This document shows, in pieces, positions 40,517-50,237 of a stretch of 64,000 nt of DNA. The DNA is from Sporosarcina psychrophila (GTDB taxonomy: Bacteria > Bacillota > Bacilli > Bacillales_A > Planococcaceae): positions 22,501-86,500 of the forward strand of contig NZ_CP014616.1 in the NCBI RefSeq assembly GCF_001590685.1. Reading direction: 5' to 3'. The notes below the pieces were generated by a model. The model did not search any database. It was not told the origin of the DNA and was given only the letters and a program-made list of their open reading frames with translations. Made by a program: the position numbers and the translations under genes. Positions within the stretch are counted from its first letter, which is position 1; each line of letters begins with the position of its first letter.

Positions 40517-42580
40517 ATGTTAAGTGAACAGACGAGATATTCTAGGCTTGCGAACATAACCAAAATAATAAATACAAAGTTAGAACTACGCGAAGTATTA
40601 CAGCGGGTAACAATGGCAATATCCGAAGAGGTTGTTCAATGTAACTCTGTTGGTATTTATTTACCCCAGAAGGATGGAACATTCAGAGGGTTTGCAGGAA
40701 AACCAGAAGTTATAAATGGTATAACGCTTGATACGCAGGTAATAGATGTTGAAATAGACTTACTAGCCAAAGAAGTTATTGAAACTCAAAAAACCATCTA
40801 CATCCCTGATACCTCAAAGGATAATCGACCGGATCCGAGATCAGTTGAAGCCTTCCAAATTAAATCCTTATTAGCTCTGCCTATTGCATTTGGGCACGAG
40901 TTGTTTGGTCTGGTTTTTTTATTTGATTATGGAACACCAATGAACTTAACAGAGTCAGAAATTCAAAGTGTTGAAGCTTATGTGAATATGGCTGCAGTCG
41001 CAATTCAAAACGCAAATAATTTAAAACAAAAAGAAAGCCTTATTGCTGAAAAGCAATTATTACTTAATGTTACACGTGACTTATCGATGTGTTCTTCTGT
41101 AGAAGAATGTCTCGATAAATGTTTTTATTACTTAGGAAAAGTTTTAGATAGCAAAAGTATTGCTGCACATCTCCTAGATCCGTTAGAAAAAACAGCAATT
41201 AGATTAACGAAGTTAAGTAAAGACTGTGAGTGGTCACAGGCAGATTGGGTTGAGAACTTTAATAGTATAAGAATTGAGCAAAGTTATGAAACCCTGATGG
41301 AAAAGGTTATTGAAACAAAAAGTGTAATTTCCGGCCCGAATGAAGAAAGTAAGTATCTACTTATGATTCCGTTGGTTTCAATGGGAGAAGTATTAGGGGT
41401 AATAGCAGTTGTTAATGTAGAAGGGAAAGCTAATAATTACGATAAATCTCAAATTCAACTAGCAAAATCTATAGTTGACGCCACAGCCCCTACGTTTTCA
41501 AACTTGTTATATATGGACCAACTTGAAAACATGGTGGAAGAGCGAACAAGCGAATTAGCTACTGCTAATGAAAAAGTCACGAGTGTTATTGAAAGTATTA
41601 CAGATGGATTCTTTGCATTGAATAAAGAATGGGAATTTATCTACTTAAATAAACATCAATATATACCACAAAAGAAAACAGCAGAAGATGTATTAGGTAA
41701 GAATATTTGGAATGTCTTCCCGAAGAGTGTGGATACAGTCATGTATAAAGAATTTCATCGTGCAATGTCAGAGCGAGTATCAGTACATTTCGAATATCTC
41801 TCAACCTCTGATGATTATTGGTACGAAGTAGTCGCTTATCCGTATGACGAGGGGATCTGCTGTCTTTTAAAAAATATAACGGAAAAAAAGAAATATGAGC
41901 AAGAATTGAAAAGGTTATCAAATTTAGACTTAATAGGGCAAATGGCGGCAGGTATTAGTCATGAGATTAGAAATCCAATGACAACAGTACGAGGGTTTTT
42001 GCAGTTATTAAAAAAAGAAGGCGAATTTGAAAAACATAATGGTTACTTTAATTTAATGATTGAAGAACTTGACCGGGCAAATTCTATTATTACTGAATTT
42101 CTTTCAATAGGTAATACAAGGACATCTGATTTAGAGATGTTAGATTTAAATTCAATTATTCGTGATATTACTCCTTTGATAAAAATCGATACATGTAATC
42201 AAAATAAACTTATTCAATTCGATATGAAAGACATCCCAGAACTACTTTTAAATCCTAATGAGATCCGACAATTAATAATAAACCTATATCGTAATGGCCT
42301 TGAAGCAATGAGCACAGGGAAAGTTCTATCCATCAGCACCTACAAGGAAGATGGAAATTGTGTAGTTCTTGCAATACGGGATCAAGGAGAAGGTATCAGT
42401 CCTCAGACAGTAGAGAAATTGGGTACTCCATTCTACACAACTAAGGATAATGGTACTGGATTGGGTTTAGGTATATGTTATGCCATTGTTGCCCGTCATA
42501 ACGCAAAAATTGAAATTCAAACAGGATCTGAAGGAACTACTTTTTTTGTTAAATTTGACACCTACATAGGACTCCGTTGA
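40517..42580 (+). CDS. Soluble GAF-GAF-PAS sensor histidine kinase
   Basis: The 687-aa protein has no membrane helix. It shows two GAF-type domains (about 20-165 and 185-330), a coiled linker (MVEERTSELATANEKV), a PAS domain (about 355-460), HisKA with MAAGISHEIRNPMTTVRGF and a HATPase domain (RNGLEAMSTG, RDQGEGISP, GTGLGLGICYAIV). The kinase part resembles the Bacillus sporulation kinases (KinA/E type), so phosphorelay input is possible but unproven. No cognate response regulator is adjacent. GGGGA precedes the ATG. Confidence 0.88.
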   Translation: MLSEQTRYSRLANITKIINTKLELREVLQRVTMAISEEVVQCNSVGIYLPQKDGTFRGFAGKPEVINGITLDTQVIDVEIDLLAKEVIETQKTIYIPDTSKDNRPDPRSVEAFQIKSLLALPIAFGHELFGLVFLFDYGTPMNLTESEIQSVEAYVNMAAVAIQNANNLKQKESLIAEKQLLLNVTRDLSMCSSVEECLDKCFYYLGKVLDSKSIAAHLLDPLEKTAIRLTKLSKDCEWSQADWVENFNSIRIEQSYETLMEKVIETKSVISGPNEESKYLLMIPLVSMGEVLGVIAVVNVEGKANNYDKSQIQLAKSIVDATAPTFSNLLYMDQLENMVEERTSELATANEKVTSVIESITDGFFALNKEWEFIYLNKHQYIPQKKTAEDVLGKNIWNVFPKSVDTVMYKEFHRAMSERVSVHFEYLSTSDDYWYEVVAYPYDEGICCLLKNITEKKKYEQELKRLSNLDLIGQMAAGISHEIRNPMTTVRGFLQLLKKEGEFEKHNGYFNLMIEELDRANSIITEFLSIGNTRTSDLEMLDLNSIIRDITPLIKIDTCNQNKLIQFDMKDIPELLLNPNEIRQLIINLYRNGLEAMSTGKVLSISTYKEDGNCVVLAIRDQGEGISPQTVEKLGTPFYTTKDNGTGLGLGICYAIVARHNAKIEIQTGSEGTTFFVKFDTYIGLR

Positions 42581-42581
42581 A

Positions 42582-42976
42582 TTCGCTATGGTGTTAGGAG
42601 ATGCCTTCACTCAGATTATAGAGGTATTCATTTGTTCAAGATTAAATTAAAGTTAATCATAAAAAACTACTTTAGATTTGTCGTGGAAGTAAAATTTGAA
42701 GTGTCGATCCAATGGTAACGGCAAACAAGAGCTTTACCCTTTGCAAGAAGCTAGGGTAAAGCCGTGGATTTTTGAGTGTTCCTATAGACGTTCGGCTTTA
42801 CTATCTTTTAAATCGACTATAACTACTATATAATAGAAGTTATTCCGATCCATGAATAATTGTAAAAATTGAGACAGAAAAGATATGTGTCTAGGTCACT
42901 CCTTAGCTTGCTATAACGCCTAAGCAGGAGCGCCTACATCCTTTCTGCGAATACTAGGGTATAAAGGATGGTAAAA
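42582..42976 (+). promoter_or_regulatory. mqo upstream region: repeat remnant and leader hairpins
   Basis: 42582-42640 resembles a strongly decayed family A repeat (TTCGCTATGG..GATGCC..CACTCAG..TTTGTTCAA). A 10-bp hairpin GCTTTACCCT/AGGGTAAAGC lies near 42731-42765. CTCCT-GCTT pairs with AAGC-AGGAG (42899-42930). CATCCTTT (42937-42944) pairs with AAAGGATG (42963-42970), covering the mqo Shine-Dalgarno sequence. A TATAAT lies at 42829-42834 but the -35 is weak. The leader may regulate mqo translation; this is inference. Confidence 0.45.
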
Positions 42977-44479
42977 ATGAGTAACCAAAAAACTAAAACA
43001 GACGTTATCTTAATTGGTGCCGGAGTTATGAGTGCGACTTTGGGGACAATGCTAAAAGAATTAGTACCAGAATGGAATATTAAAGTGTTTGAGAAGCTCG
43101 CAAATGCGGGGGAGGAAAGCTCTAACGAATGGAATAATGCAGGAACTGGCCATGCGGCACTGTGTGAGCTTAACTACACCAGTGAAAAACCAGACGGATC
43201 TGTAGATATTAGCAAAGCTATAAAAATCAATGAACAGTTTCAGCTTTCAATGCAGTTTTGGTCATATCTTGTAAACAATAAGCTGATTAACAATCCGCAG
43301 GATTTTATCATGTCATTGCCTCATATGAGCATGGTACAAGGAGAACAAAATGTAGCATTTTTAAAGAAACGTTTTGAAGCGATGTCAAATAACCCGTTGT
43401 TCAAAGGGATGGAATTTTCCGCTGATCCAGGAAAACTAATGGAATGGATTCCGCTAATTATGCAGGGCCGTCCATCAAATGATGCGATAGCAGCAACAAA
43501 AATCGACACCGGAACGGACGTCAACTTCGGTGCTTTAACGCGCATGTTGTTTGACCACTTACAGTCTAAAAATGTCGATATCAATTACAAGCATAGTGTT
43601 GATGCTATTAAACGTACGAATGATGGCTCATGGGAATTGAAAGTGAAGAATGTCGATAGCGGTAGCATCGAACGCCATACTGCAAAATTTGTCTTTATCG
43701 GAGGCGGCGGAGGAAGTCTGCATCTACTACAAAAAACCGGTATTCCTGAAGGAAAGCATATTGGTGGATTCCCAGTAAGCGGAATCTTCATGGTGTGTAA
43801 TAATCCGGATGTTGTGGCGCAGCATCACGCAAAAGTATACGGAAAAGCGCAGGTTGGCGCTCCACCAATGTCTGTTCCGCATCTGGACACAAGATTTATC
43901 GACAATAAAAAGTCATTGCTATTTGGACCATTTGCCGGCTTTTCACCAAAGTTCTTAAAGACGGGTTCAATGTTAGATTTAATAACTTCTGTCAAACCAA
44001 ATAATGTGTTGACGATGTTATCGGCAGGCGCAAAAGAAATGTCATTGACAAAGTACCTGATTCAGCAACTTATGTTATCGAAAGAACAGCGTATGAAAGA
44101 GTTACAAGAGTTTATCCCGAATGCCAAAATTGAAGAATGGGATTTTGTAGTAGCGGGCCAACGTGTACAAGTTATCAAAGATACTGAGGCGGGCGGTAAA
44201 GGAACACTTCAATTTGGTACGGAAGTTATTACTGCAGCAGATGGATCGATTGCAGCATTGCTAGGCGCTTCTCCGGGTGCTTCTACTGCCGTACACGTTA
44301 TGTTTGATGTCATTAAAAAATGCTTCCCGCAATATATCGAAGAATGGGAACCAAAATTGAAAGAAATGGTTCCCTCGTATGGCATGTCGCTAATGGAAAA
44401 TCCAGAGCTTTTGCACGAAATGCATGCTTCAACAGCGCAGACGCTTGGTCTAAGCGAAAACTTGCCGGAGCCTAGCTAA
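42977..44479 (+). CDS. mqo: Malate:quinone oxidoreductase
   Basis: Membrane-associated FAD enzyme that oxidises malate and passes electrons to quinone, an alternative to NAD-dependent malate dehydrogenase. The 500-aa protein has the FAD fold [21 protein letters not shown], family segments [18 protein letters not shown], and [19 protein letters not shown] near the C-terminus. ATG 42977 follows AAAGGA by 8 nt; an in-frame ATG three codons earlier overlaps that site. A dicarboxylate uptake module lies about 8 kb downstream. Confidence 0.96.
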   Translation: MSNQKTKTDVILIGAGVMSATLGTMLKELVPEWNIKVFEKLANAGEESSNEWNNAGTGHAALCELNYTSEKPDGSVDISKAIKINEQFQLSMQFWSYLVNNKLINNPQDFIMSLPHMSMVQGEQNVAFLKKRFEAMSNNPLFKGMEFSADPGKLMEWIPLIMQGRPSNDAIAATKIDTGTDVNFGALTRMLFDHLQSKNVDINYKHSVDAIKRTNDGSWELKVKNVDSGSIERHTAKFVFIGGGGGSLHLLQKTGIPEGKHIGGFPVSGIFMVCNNPDVVAQHHAKVYGKAQVGAPPMSVPHLDTRFIDNKKSLLFGPFAGFSPKFLKTGSMLDLITSVKPNNVLTMLSAGAKEMSLTKYLIQQLMLSKEQRMKELQEFIPNAKIEEWDFVVAGQRVQVIKDTEAGGKGTLQFGTEVITAADGSIAALLGASPGASTAVHVMFDVIKKCFPQYIEEWEPKLKEMVPSYGMSLMENPELLHEMHASTAQTLGLSENLPEPS

Positions 44480-44509
44480 TACTAAATTGAGATGAAGTAA
44501 TAAAACACG

Positions 44510-44547
44510 GAACCTTTAATCAGTCTTCAGATTAAAGGTTCTTTTTT
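44510..44547 (+). terminator. Terminator after mqo
   Basis: 12-bp perfect stem GAACCTTTAATC / GATTAAAGGTTC (44510-44521, 44530-44541) and T run. Confidence 0.93.
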
Positions 44548-44604
44548 CAAAGTACGTAGTCAGTGAATCGTATCATGAGTAAATGGGGTCTTTTACACCG
44601 AATT

Positions 44605-44821
44605 ACTTCAATTGATTAACCACTTTCTTGCATAAAGAGCAGAAAGGATAGGCTTCAAAACCCCCGTTTTCACTTGATTGTTTCCGGTTTGCTTTCGGCG
44701 AACCATACATCGAGACATCTTGGTAATCGTATAGAGGTCGTTTAATCCAAAGATACTGTACACGAAGCACCTAGTGTTTGATGCAGTTACTTACTAGTTG
44801 TTTTTGGTTAATCAACACATG
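44605..44821 (+). mobile_element. Family B MITE-like element, short form
   Basis: About 217 bp between TTGATTAACCA on the left and TGGTTAATCAACA on the right. It contains the family phrases TTTCCGGTTTGCTTTCGGCGA and TCTTGGTAATCGTATAGAGG. The hairpin modules of the longer copies are missing. Both extreme ends are eroded and no target duplication could be recognised. Confidence 0.75.
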
Positions 44822-44859
44822 TTAGTACACAAACAAATTACTGATAGGGAGTGAACAAT

Positions 44860-45240
44860 ATGATTACAAAAATCGGTCAAATTATGTTATATGTCAATAA
44901 CCAAGATGAGACAGTGAAGTTTTGGACGGAAAAAGTAGGATTTAGCGTCATTTCAGAAGAAGATAATGGCCAAGGAATGAGATGGATTGAAATCGCTCCA
45001 ACAAAGGACGCGGAAACAACTATCATACTTCACAATAAGGAACTCATTGCTAAAATGCAGCCGGAATTAAATCTTCAAACACCTTCATTACTGCTTTTCT
45101 CAGAGAATCTTGATGAATTATACAGAGACTTTAAGGATAAACAGATCACAGTTGGAGACATGGTAACGATGCCTTCTGGCAGAGTATTTAATTTTGCGGA
45201 TAATGAAGGAAATTACTTTGCGGTTTTGGAAAGAAAGTGA
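44860..45240 (+). CDS. VOC superfamily (glyoxalase-like) protein
   Basis: The 126-aa single-copy glyoxalase/bleomycin-resistance/dioxygenase-type fold begins ITKIGQIMLYVNNQDETVKFW and ends FADNEGNYFAVLERK. Residues resembling metal ligands (Q/H near the start, E near the end) are partly present. The substrate cannot be told from sequence. GGGAG lies 8 nt before ATG 44860. It is monocistronic between a repeat and a terminator. Confidence 0.82.
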   Translation: MITKIGQIMLYVNNQDETVKFWTEKVGFSVISEEDNGQGMRWIEIAPTKDAETTIILHNKELIAKMQPELNLQTPSLLLFSENLDELYRDFKDKQITVGDMVTMPSGRVFNFADNEGNYFAVLERK

Positions 45241-45267
45241 GCTTCTGACTAATGAAAAAATAAGTGC

Positions 45268-45302
45268 AAAAACGACTTAGAACATACTTCTTAGTCGTTT
45301 TT
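45268..45302 (+). terminator. Terminator after the VOC gene
   Basis: Imperfect stem AAAACGACTTAG / CTTAGTCGTTTT with T run; the A-rich left arm means it could also serve the convergent acetyltransferase gene. Confidence 0.72.
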
Positions 45303-45380
45303 GTATTGGAATACTTCCTTTTATATTTATTTAACCCTTGAGAGAATTATGTGGTGTCTCCTACTCGATAAAGTACGGGT

Positions 45381-45968
45381 TTATTTTTGATAACTCTCCA
45401 TTAAGCCTTCTATACGCTGTTTTACTTCAGGCCAATCCTCTTCTATTACGCTATACATAACCGTATGTCGCACCGTTCCATTAGGTCTAATCATATGATT
45501 ACGTAAAACCCCTTCTTTTTTAGCACCAATCCGTTCAATAGCTTTTTGAGATTGGCTATTTTCATGACCTGTTTTAAGTTGTACTCGTTGAAACTGTAGT
45601 TGATTAAAGCAGTAAGATAGTAGCAAGTATTTACACTCTGTATTGATGTTTGTGCGCCAAAATGACGGATGCAGCCAAGTATGACCGATTTCTAACCGTT
45701 TATGTGCAGTGGAAATATCGAAAAATCGCGTAGAGCCAATTATTTCATTTGTTGCTCGAAGCACAATGACAAAAGGGTATTCCGTTCCTGTTTCCCGATT
45801 AACTAATGCCTGTTCAATATAGGTCTGTACGTCTTCTTTCGTTTTTAATGTATCCAACATATGCGTCCAAATACGCTCGTCTTGGCAATGTGCATATATG
45901 CCATCTACATCATTTTTGGTCATTGGTCTTAAAACAACAGCATCTCCGTATAATTGAATAGTTTCCAT
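45381..45968 (-). CDS. GNAT N-acetyltransferase (RimJ/RimL type)
   Basis: The 195-aa protein begins METIQLYGDAVVLRPMTKNDV and shows the RimJ/RimL-like acetyl-CoA region (LEIGHTWLHPSFWRTNINTE, then GHENSQSQKAIERIGAKKEG). It probably acetylates the amino group of a protein or small molecule; the substrate is unknown. It is divergent from a MocR regulator 94 bp away, which may control it. Confidence 0.88.
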   Translation of the reverse strand: METIQLYGDAVVLRPMTKNDVDGIYAHCQDERIWTHMLDTLKTKEDVQTYIEQALVNRETGTEYPFVIVLRATNEIIGSTRFFDISTAHKRLEIGHTWLHPSFWRTNINTECKYLLLSYCFNQLQFQRVQLKTGHENSQSQKAIERIGAKKEGVLRNHMIRPNGTVRHTVMYSVIEEDWPEVKQRIEGLMESYQK

Positions 45969-46003
45969 GAACCATCACTCCTTTATTTCATTACACCTTA
46001 ACT

Positions 46004-46033
46004 TTGATATGATTAGAAGTACCAAATTGTATA
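46004..46033 (+). promoter_or_regulatory. Candidate promoter of the MocR gene
   Basis: TTGATA (46004-46009), an 18-bp spacer and TGTATA (46028-46033) in the 94-bp gap between the divergent acetyltransferase and MocR genes. Confidence 0.45.
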
Positions 46034-46062
46034 AAAGCAACCATACCAGGGGAGTGATTTTT

Positions 46063-47427
46063 ATGGAGTTGTCATTCAATGGAGATGACCCGTATTATCT
46101 TCAAATATATAGGCAAATTAGAGAAAAAATCATACAGCATCATCTTCTCCTACATACGAAGTTACCTCCAAAACGGCAACTTGCAAGGGATTTAGGTGTT
46201 AGTGTGCATACAATTCAGGAAGCATATGCTCAATTAATAGCTGAAGGCTATATCGAAAGTAAAGAGCGATCTGGTTACTTTGTTGCTGCTTATGATTATG
46301 AGCGCCTTGTTTCGAAACAACAGCAACTATATAGTGCAACCTCCGAAATTGTTGAAATTGACATTGACATCGACTTTCACTCAGGCCATGTAGCGAAGGA
46401 TGTTTTTCCTTTTAAGACTTGGAAAAAGCTATTGAATCGACATATAGGAGATGCCTCATTTACCATGAGTCCTTGGCAAGGTGAATGGCGCCTACGCCAA
46501 GAAATTGCTGCCTATGTTCAACAATCTCGTGGTGTATCATGCGCGCCGAATCAAGTCTTCGTTAGTAGTGGTACACAGACCCAATTGCATATGATTTGTC
46601 AGTTTTTCTATGAAGCAGCGTCTGTTGCTATTGAAGACCCGGGATTTATTCGTGCTAAAGCTGTTTTTGAACAACAGCGAATACCTTATGAATCGATTCC
46701 AGTAGATGAATTAGGAGTGACTGTTCCGAGTAAATCACATCAGTTTCTCTACACAACGCCAGCACATCAATTTCCACTGGGGATGATTTTACCGATACAA
46801 CGAAGAATTGAGTTAATTAATTGGGCCCATCAAAACAATGCTTACATCATTGAGGATGATTATGACGGCGAATTTCGCTATAAAGGAAAGCCTATACCCT
46901 CCCTTGCTGAGCTTGATGAAATGAAGAGAGTCATTTATTTTGGTACATTTTCAAAGACACTTATTCCATCTCTTCGTATGAGTTACTTTGTTTTGCCTAT
47001 CAAGCTTGTAGAGCCATTTGAGCAGAAGTTTGCACTTCAAAAGTCAACGGTATCTCGAATGGACCAACTTACCCTTGCTGACTTTATGAGGGAAGATTAT
47101 TGGAGACGACATCTCGATAAAATGCGGACGATTTATCGACAAAAACAGAGGACAATTTTAAAGGCAATTCATCACTATTTATCGCCTGAATATGAAGTCA
47201 TCGGGGAGAGCTCTGGTCTGCATATCGTTTTAAAGTTACCTGCTGATTTAACGGAAGAAGATGCTATTGAATTAGCGAAAGTAATTCATATTCGTATTTA
47301 TCCAGTTTCAAATTCTTACGTCAATGTAAAATCAACTAATTTAGTTTTACTCGGATATGGTGGGCTTTCTATTGAGGACATTACTCGTGGAATTCAATTA
47401 CTTGCAAAGGTTTGGCAGGAAAGATAG
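46063..47427 (+). CDS. MocR/PdxR-type GntR-aminotransferase regulator
   Basis: The 454-aa fusion has a GntR winged-helix domain (QIREKIIQHHLL, KRQLARDLGVSVHTIQEAY) and a fold type I aminotransferase domain with PLP-lysine region FGTFSKTLIPSLRMSY and IIEDDYDGEFRY. Family members sense PLP or amino compounds and often regulate a divergent neighbour. ATG 46063 follows GGGGAG. It is not next to pdxST, so the PdxR role is unlikely; the acetyltransferase is the probable target. Confidence 0.88.
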   Translation: MELSFNGDDPYYLQIYRQIREKIIQHHLLLHTKLPPKRQLARDLGVSVHTIQEAYAQLIAEGYIESKERSGYFVAAYDYERLVSKQQQLYSATSEIVEIDIDIDFHSGHVAKDVFPFKTWKKLLNRHIGDASFTMSPWQGEWRLRQEIAAYVQQSRGVSCAPNQVFVSSGTQTQLHMICQFFYEAASVAIEDPGFIRAKAVFEQQRIPYESIPVDELGVTVPSKSHQFLYTTPAHQFPLGMILPIQRRIELINWAHQNNAYIIEDDYDGEFRYKGKPIPSLAELDEMKRVIYFGTFSKTLIPSLRMSYFVLPIKLVEPFEQKFALQKSTVSRMDQLTLADFMREDYWRRHLDKMRTIYRQKQRTILKAIHHYLSPEYEVIGESSGLHIVLKLPADLTEEDAIELAKVIHIRIYPVSNSYVNVKSTNLVLLGYGGLSIEDITRGIQLLAKVWQER

Positions 47428-47585
47428 TAAGGGGCTATTCTTGTCGTGCATTCGCAACTGTGAGCAAAATGTTTACCAAGCATTCTAGATAGGACAGGTT
47501 TAAATAAAGAGCTTCAAGGAAGGTTTGTCAATACGGGAAGACTGTGAGAGGATATAAGCATATAACGAATGGAGGAAATGAAATT

Positions 47586-47927
47586 ATGCCTAATTTACCA
47601 AATTGTCCAAAATGTAATTCTGAATATACATACGAAGATGGTAATCTTTTTGTTTGCCCAGAATGTGCCCATGAATGGTCTTTAGGAGCAGAAGCTGAAA
47701 ATAGTGAGGAAACAAAAGTTTATAAAGACTCAAATGGAAATGTCTTGAACGATGGTGATTCTGTAACAGTCATCAAAGACCTTAAAGTAAAGGGAAGTTC
47801 ATTAGTCGTTAAAAAAGGTACAAAAGTAAAAGGAATACGGTTAATTGACGAGGACCATGACATTGATTGTAAAATTGATGGTATTGGAGCTATGAAATTA
47901 AAAACGGAATTTGTTAAAAAGTTATAA
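47586..47927 (+). CDS. yjdM: Zinc-ribbon protein YjdM (PhnA family)
   Basis: The 113-aa protein has an N-terminal zinc ribbon (C7, C10, C24, C27: [19 protein letters not shown]) and the C-terminal PhnA/KOW-like domain ([20 protein letters not shown]). Despite its old name it has no shown role in phosphonate use; the real function is unknown. GGAGG lies 10 nt before ATG 47586. A terminator follows. Confidence 0.93.
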   Translation: MPNLPNCPKCNSEYTYEDGNLFVCPECAHEWSLGAEAENSEETKVYKDSNGNVLNDGDSVTVIKDLKVKGSSLVVKKGTKVKGIRLIDEDHDIDCKIDGIGAMKLKTEFVKKL

Positions 47928-47965
47928 GTTACTTTTCACTTCAAAGTACTTGGCTGTACACATAG

Positions 47966-47998
47966 AAAAAGCTAGGCGACGAGAGCCTAGCTTTTTTT
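47966..47998 (+). terminator. Terminator after yjdM
   Basis: 12-bp stem AAAAAGCTAGGC / GCCTAGCTTTTT with T run; bidirectional in form. Confidence 0.9.
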
Positions 47999-48007
47999 AT
48001 CATTTAT

Positions 48008-48915
48008 CACATCTGTTGATTGACTATTTTCTTGCACAAGATACTGGTAAGATAGGTGCAAAATCCTTAATTTGGACTAGTTCGTTTCCGGCTCGCTTTC
48101 GGATAAAATAATCACGACAGTTTTACCGAGGGACAAGTGTGGCTAGAAGGGACTTCGTCACTTCTAGTCACACCCTTGGGGAGGAATTGCAGTTCATTCC
48201 TCCTAGGTCATCTTGTAGCAATTAGTTACCTGTCGCGTACCTACAACGTTCAAGTGAAAATTGCAGTTGCTTGGAAAATAAGAATAGATGACTTTTCACA
48301 GAAGTTATTAGTGCCCGAAGATACAATTTTGGGCACGTTTGCACGTTGTCCAATGCGTTCCTTAATTGCTTTTAGCAAACATCATATGATGCCCTATGGA
48401 AAGTGACACTTCTTTAAATTTTTTTAAAAAAATCCTATAGAGAGGAATTGAGCAGCCCAAATTGTATCTTTGGCAGCCTTTATCCAGATAAGAAATCACT
48501 AATCTTCTGGTCCAAAAAGCTTTAGAACTTCGCGTGAAGCCAATGAAAAAGTTCTTTTTTTATAGAAAGAACTAGTTGATTGTAGTGAAGAGCGGCGACT
48601 CCAGCGGGAACAGCGCGAGCTGAAGACCCCGCAGGAACGCAGTGACGAGGAGGCTGAAGCCGTGCCCGCGGAAAGCGTCCGCTCGAAACGGAAATCAAAG
48701 GGATTGAAGGAAATCGTAATTTTTCAGTGCCCTCCTTCGTGTACCTTTGACTTTGGGGAGCGACTGATGAACGACCACCATACGATTACTGAAAAAGCTC
48801 AATAGGGGTACGACGAAGTCGCATCCCTATTGAGCAAGATATCTCGGTACTGGTATAGGAGTCGTTCAATCCAAAGAGATCTAAAAGTAACTGTACTCAG
48901 GACGCTTAGTGTTTA
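48008..48915 (+). mobile_element. Family B MITE-like element, longest copy, right end lost
   Basis: The left end CACATCTGTTGATTGACTA is intact. Internal modules in order: AAGTGTGGCTAG hairpin (about 48136-48172), CCTGTCGCGTACCTACAACG, the GTGCCCGAAGAT..GGGCAC hairpin (about 48310-48340), the module ending GGTCCAAAAAGCTTTAGAACT, and near 48806-48837 an AATAGGG hairpin. The order matches the inverted copy at 22974-23641. It stops before the cofE-like gene without a right inverted repeat. A different repeat sits inside it at 48580-48700. Confidence 0.75.
48580..48700. repeat. Bacillaceae-wide GC-rich repeat inside the family B element
   Basis: The segment from AGAGCGGCGACTCCAGCGGG through ACCCCGCAGGAACGCAGTGA to GCGGAAAGCGTCCGCTCG is palindrome-rich and clearly more GC-rich than its surroundings. 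From memory, near-identical sequences are scattered in many Bacillus-group genomes. Its position within the MITE-like element shows nesting. Confidence 0.7.
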
Positions 48916-48923
48916 AGTAATTT

Positions 48924-50114
48924 TTATTTTGTGAAGTTATCGAAATAGCCTTGTATAAAGACGATAGGTGTACCTTTATCTCCGCTTCCTGATGTTAAAT
49001 CAGATAGAGAGCCAATAAGGTCGGTAAGTTTTCTTGGTGTAGTACCTTGTGCTTCCATTGCTCCTACAAGATCATCGTCTTTATCGGTAATGAATTGTGA
49101 TATAGCTTGTTTAAGGTCATCGCCTCTTAAATCGGCAAAGTTATTGTCGGCAAGATATTTTAATTTTATTTCATTAGGTGTACCGTCAAGCCCTGGTGTG
49201 TAAGCTGGTGATACGACTGGATCCGCAAGTTCCCATATCTTACCGACTGGATCTTTAAACGCTCCATCTCCGTAAATCATGACTTCAATATCTTTGCCAG
49301 TCTTTTCTTTGAGTATATGCTGTATGTTATCAACGACAGGTTGGCAATTACGTGGGAACAGTTTTACATCATCTTCAGTTGATTTATTTGACCCAAGCAG
49401 CCCATAATCTTCGTTATAACCGCTACCATCCATAGACTCGGCTAATATGTCATCGAGGCTATAAACGCTAATGCCACCATTTGCTTTTAATATTTTTTTC
49501 GTTCTAAATCTCGTGTGTATATCACAAGTAAGAACATGTTTTGTGTAATCTAAAATCGTTTTTGGACTGTTTGAGAATATAACTTCACATTCAATGCCGT
49601 ATTCTTCAACTAATGATTTATAGTAATCAATATAGTCAACGCCAGTAAAAGTATGTTTATTATAGCCAAAGTGGCCGCGGAACTGTTCTTCCGTTAAAAC
49701 GTCTGTCCAAGGGTTAATTCCTTTTTCATCAAGCATGTCCAGATCCACAAGGTGATTCCCAACTTCATCAGAAGGATAGCTAAGCATTAAAACAACTTTT
49801 TTAACGCCTTTTGCAATACCTCGAAGGCAGATTGCAAAACGATTACGACTTAAAATAGGGAATATTACTCCAACAGTTTCTTCTCCGAACTTTGAACTAA
49901 CGTCTTTAGCAATATGATCAATCGTTGCATAATTCCCTTGAGCTCGAGCAACAATGGATTCTGTTATAGAAACAATATCTTTATCATTAAATGTAAAGCC
50001 TTCAACTTCGGAAGCTTTTAACACACTTTCTACTACTATATCCTCAATATTATCTCCACGATTTATTATTGGGCAACGGAGGCCTCTTGCAACTGTTCCA
50101 ACTATTCTTTCCAA
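48924..50114 (-). CDS. Orphan coenzyme F420-0:L-glutamate ligase-like protein
   Basis: The 396-aa protein resembles the CofE/F420 ligase family (PF01996): RGDNIEDIVVESVLK, then DKDIVSITESIVARAQGNY near the N-terminus, and YGDGAFKDPVGKIWELADP later. It is longer than classical CofE (about 250 aa). F420 is not known in typical Bacillales and no other F420 gene is in the window, so the substrate is probably different; amide-bond formation is inferred. It is divergent from a LysR regulator with an operator-like dyad between them. Confidence 0.75.
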   Translation of the reverse strand: MERIVGTVARGLRCPIINRGDNIEDIVVESVLKASEVEGFTFNDKDIVSITESIVARAQGNYATIDHIAKDVSSKFGEETVGVIFPILSRNRFAICLRGIAKGVKKVVLMLSYPSDEVGNHLVDLDMLDEKGINPWTDVLTEEQFRGHFGYNKHTFTGVDYIDYYKSLVEEYGIECEVIFSNSPKTILDYTKHVLTCDIHTRFRTKKILKANGGISVYSLDDILAESMDGSGYNEDYGLLGSNKSTEDDVKLFPRNCQPVVDNIQHILKEKTGKDIEVMIYGDGAFKDPVGKIWELADPVVSPAYTPGLDGTPNEIKLKYLADNNFADLRGDDLKQAISQFITDKDDDLVGAMEAQGTTPRKLTDLIGSLSDLTSGSGDKGTPIVFIQGYFDNFTK

Positions 50115-50173
50115 TGGAATCGCTCCTTAATATTACAAAGTATATTTATATTAACTAACTTTCTATCTGTACT

Positions 50174-50194
50174 ATACAACGCATTAGTGGTATA
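50174..50194. promoter_or_regulatory. LysR-type operator dyad
   Basis: TATAC-N11-GTATA is a symmetric T-N11-A type box in the 123-bp gap between the cofE-like gene and the lysR gene, as expected for a LysR regulator controlling both promoters. Confidence 0.65.
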
Positions 50195-50237
50195 AGTAAA
50201 ATTAATATAACAAATGGTCGGTATAAGGGGTGCTTAT

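Noticed and set aside
48137..48406. 89-codon open frame on plus
   Set aside because: It runs through hairpin modules of the family B element and has no ribosome-binding site; the same modules occur elsewhere without an open frame.
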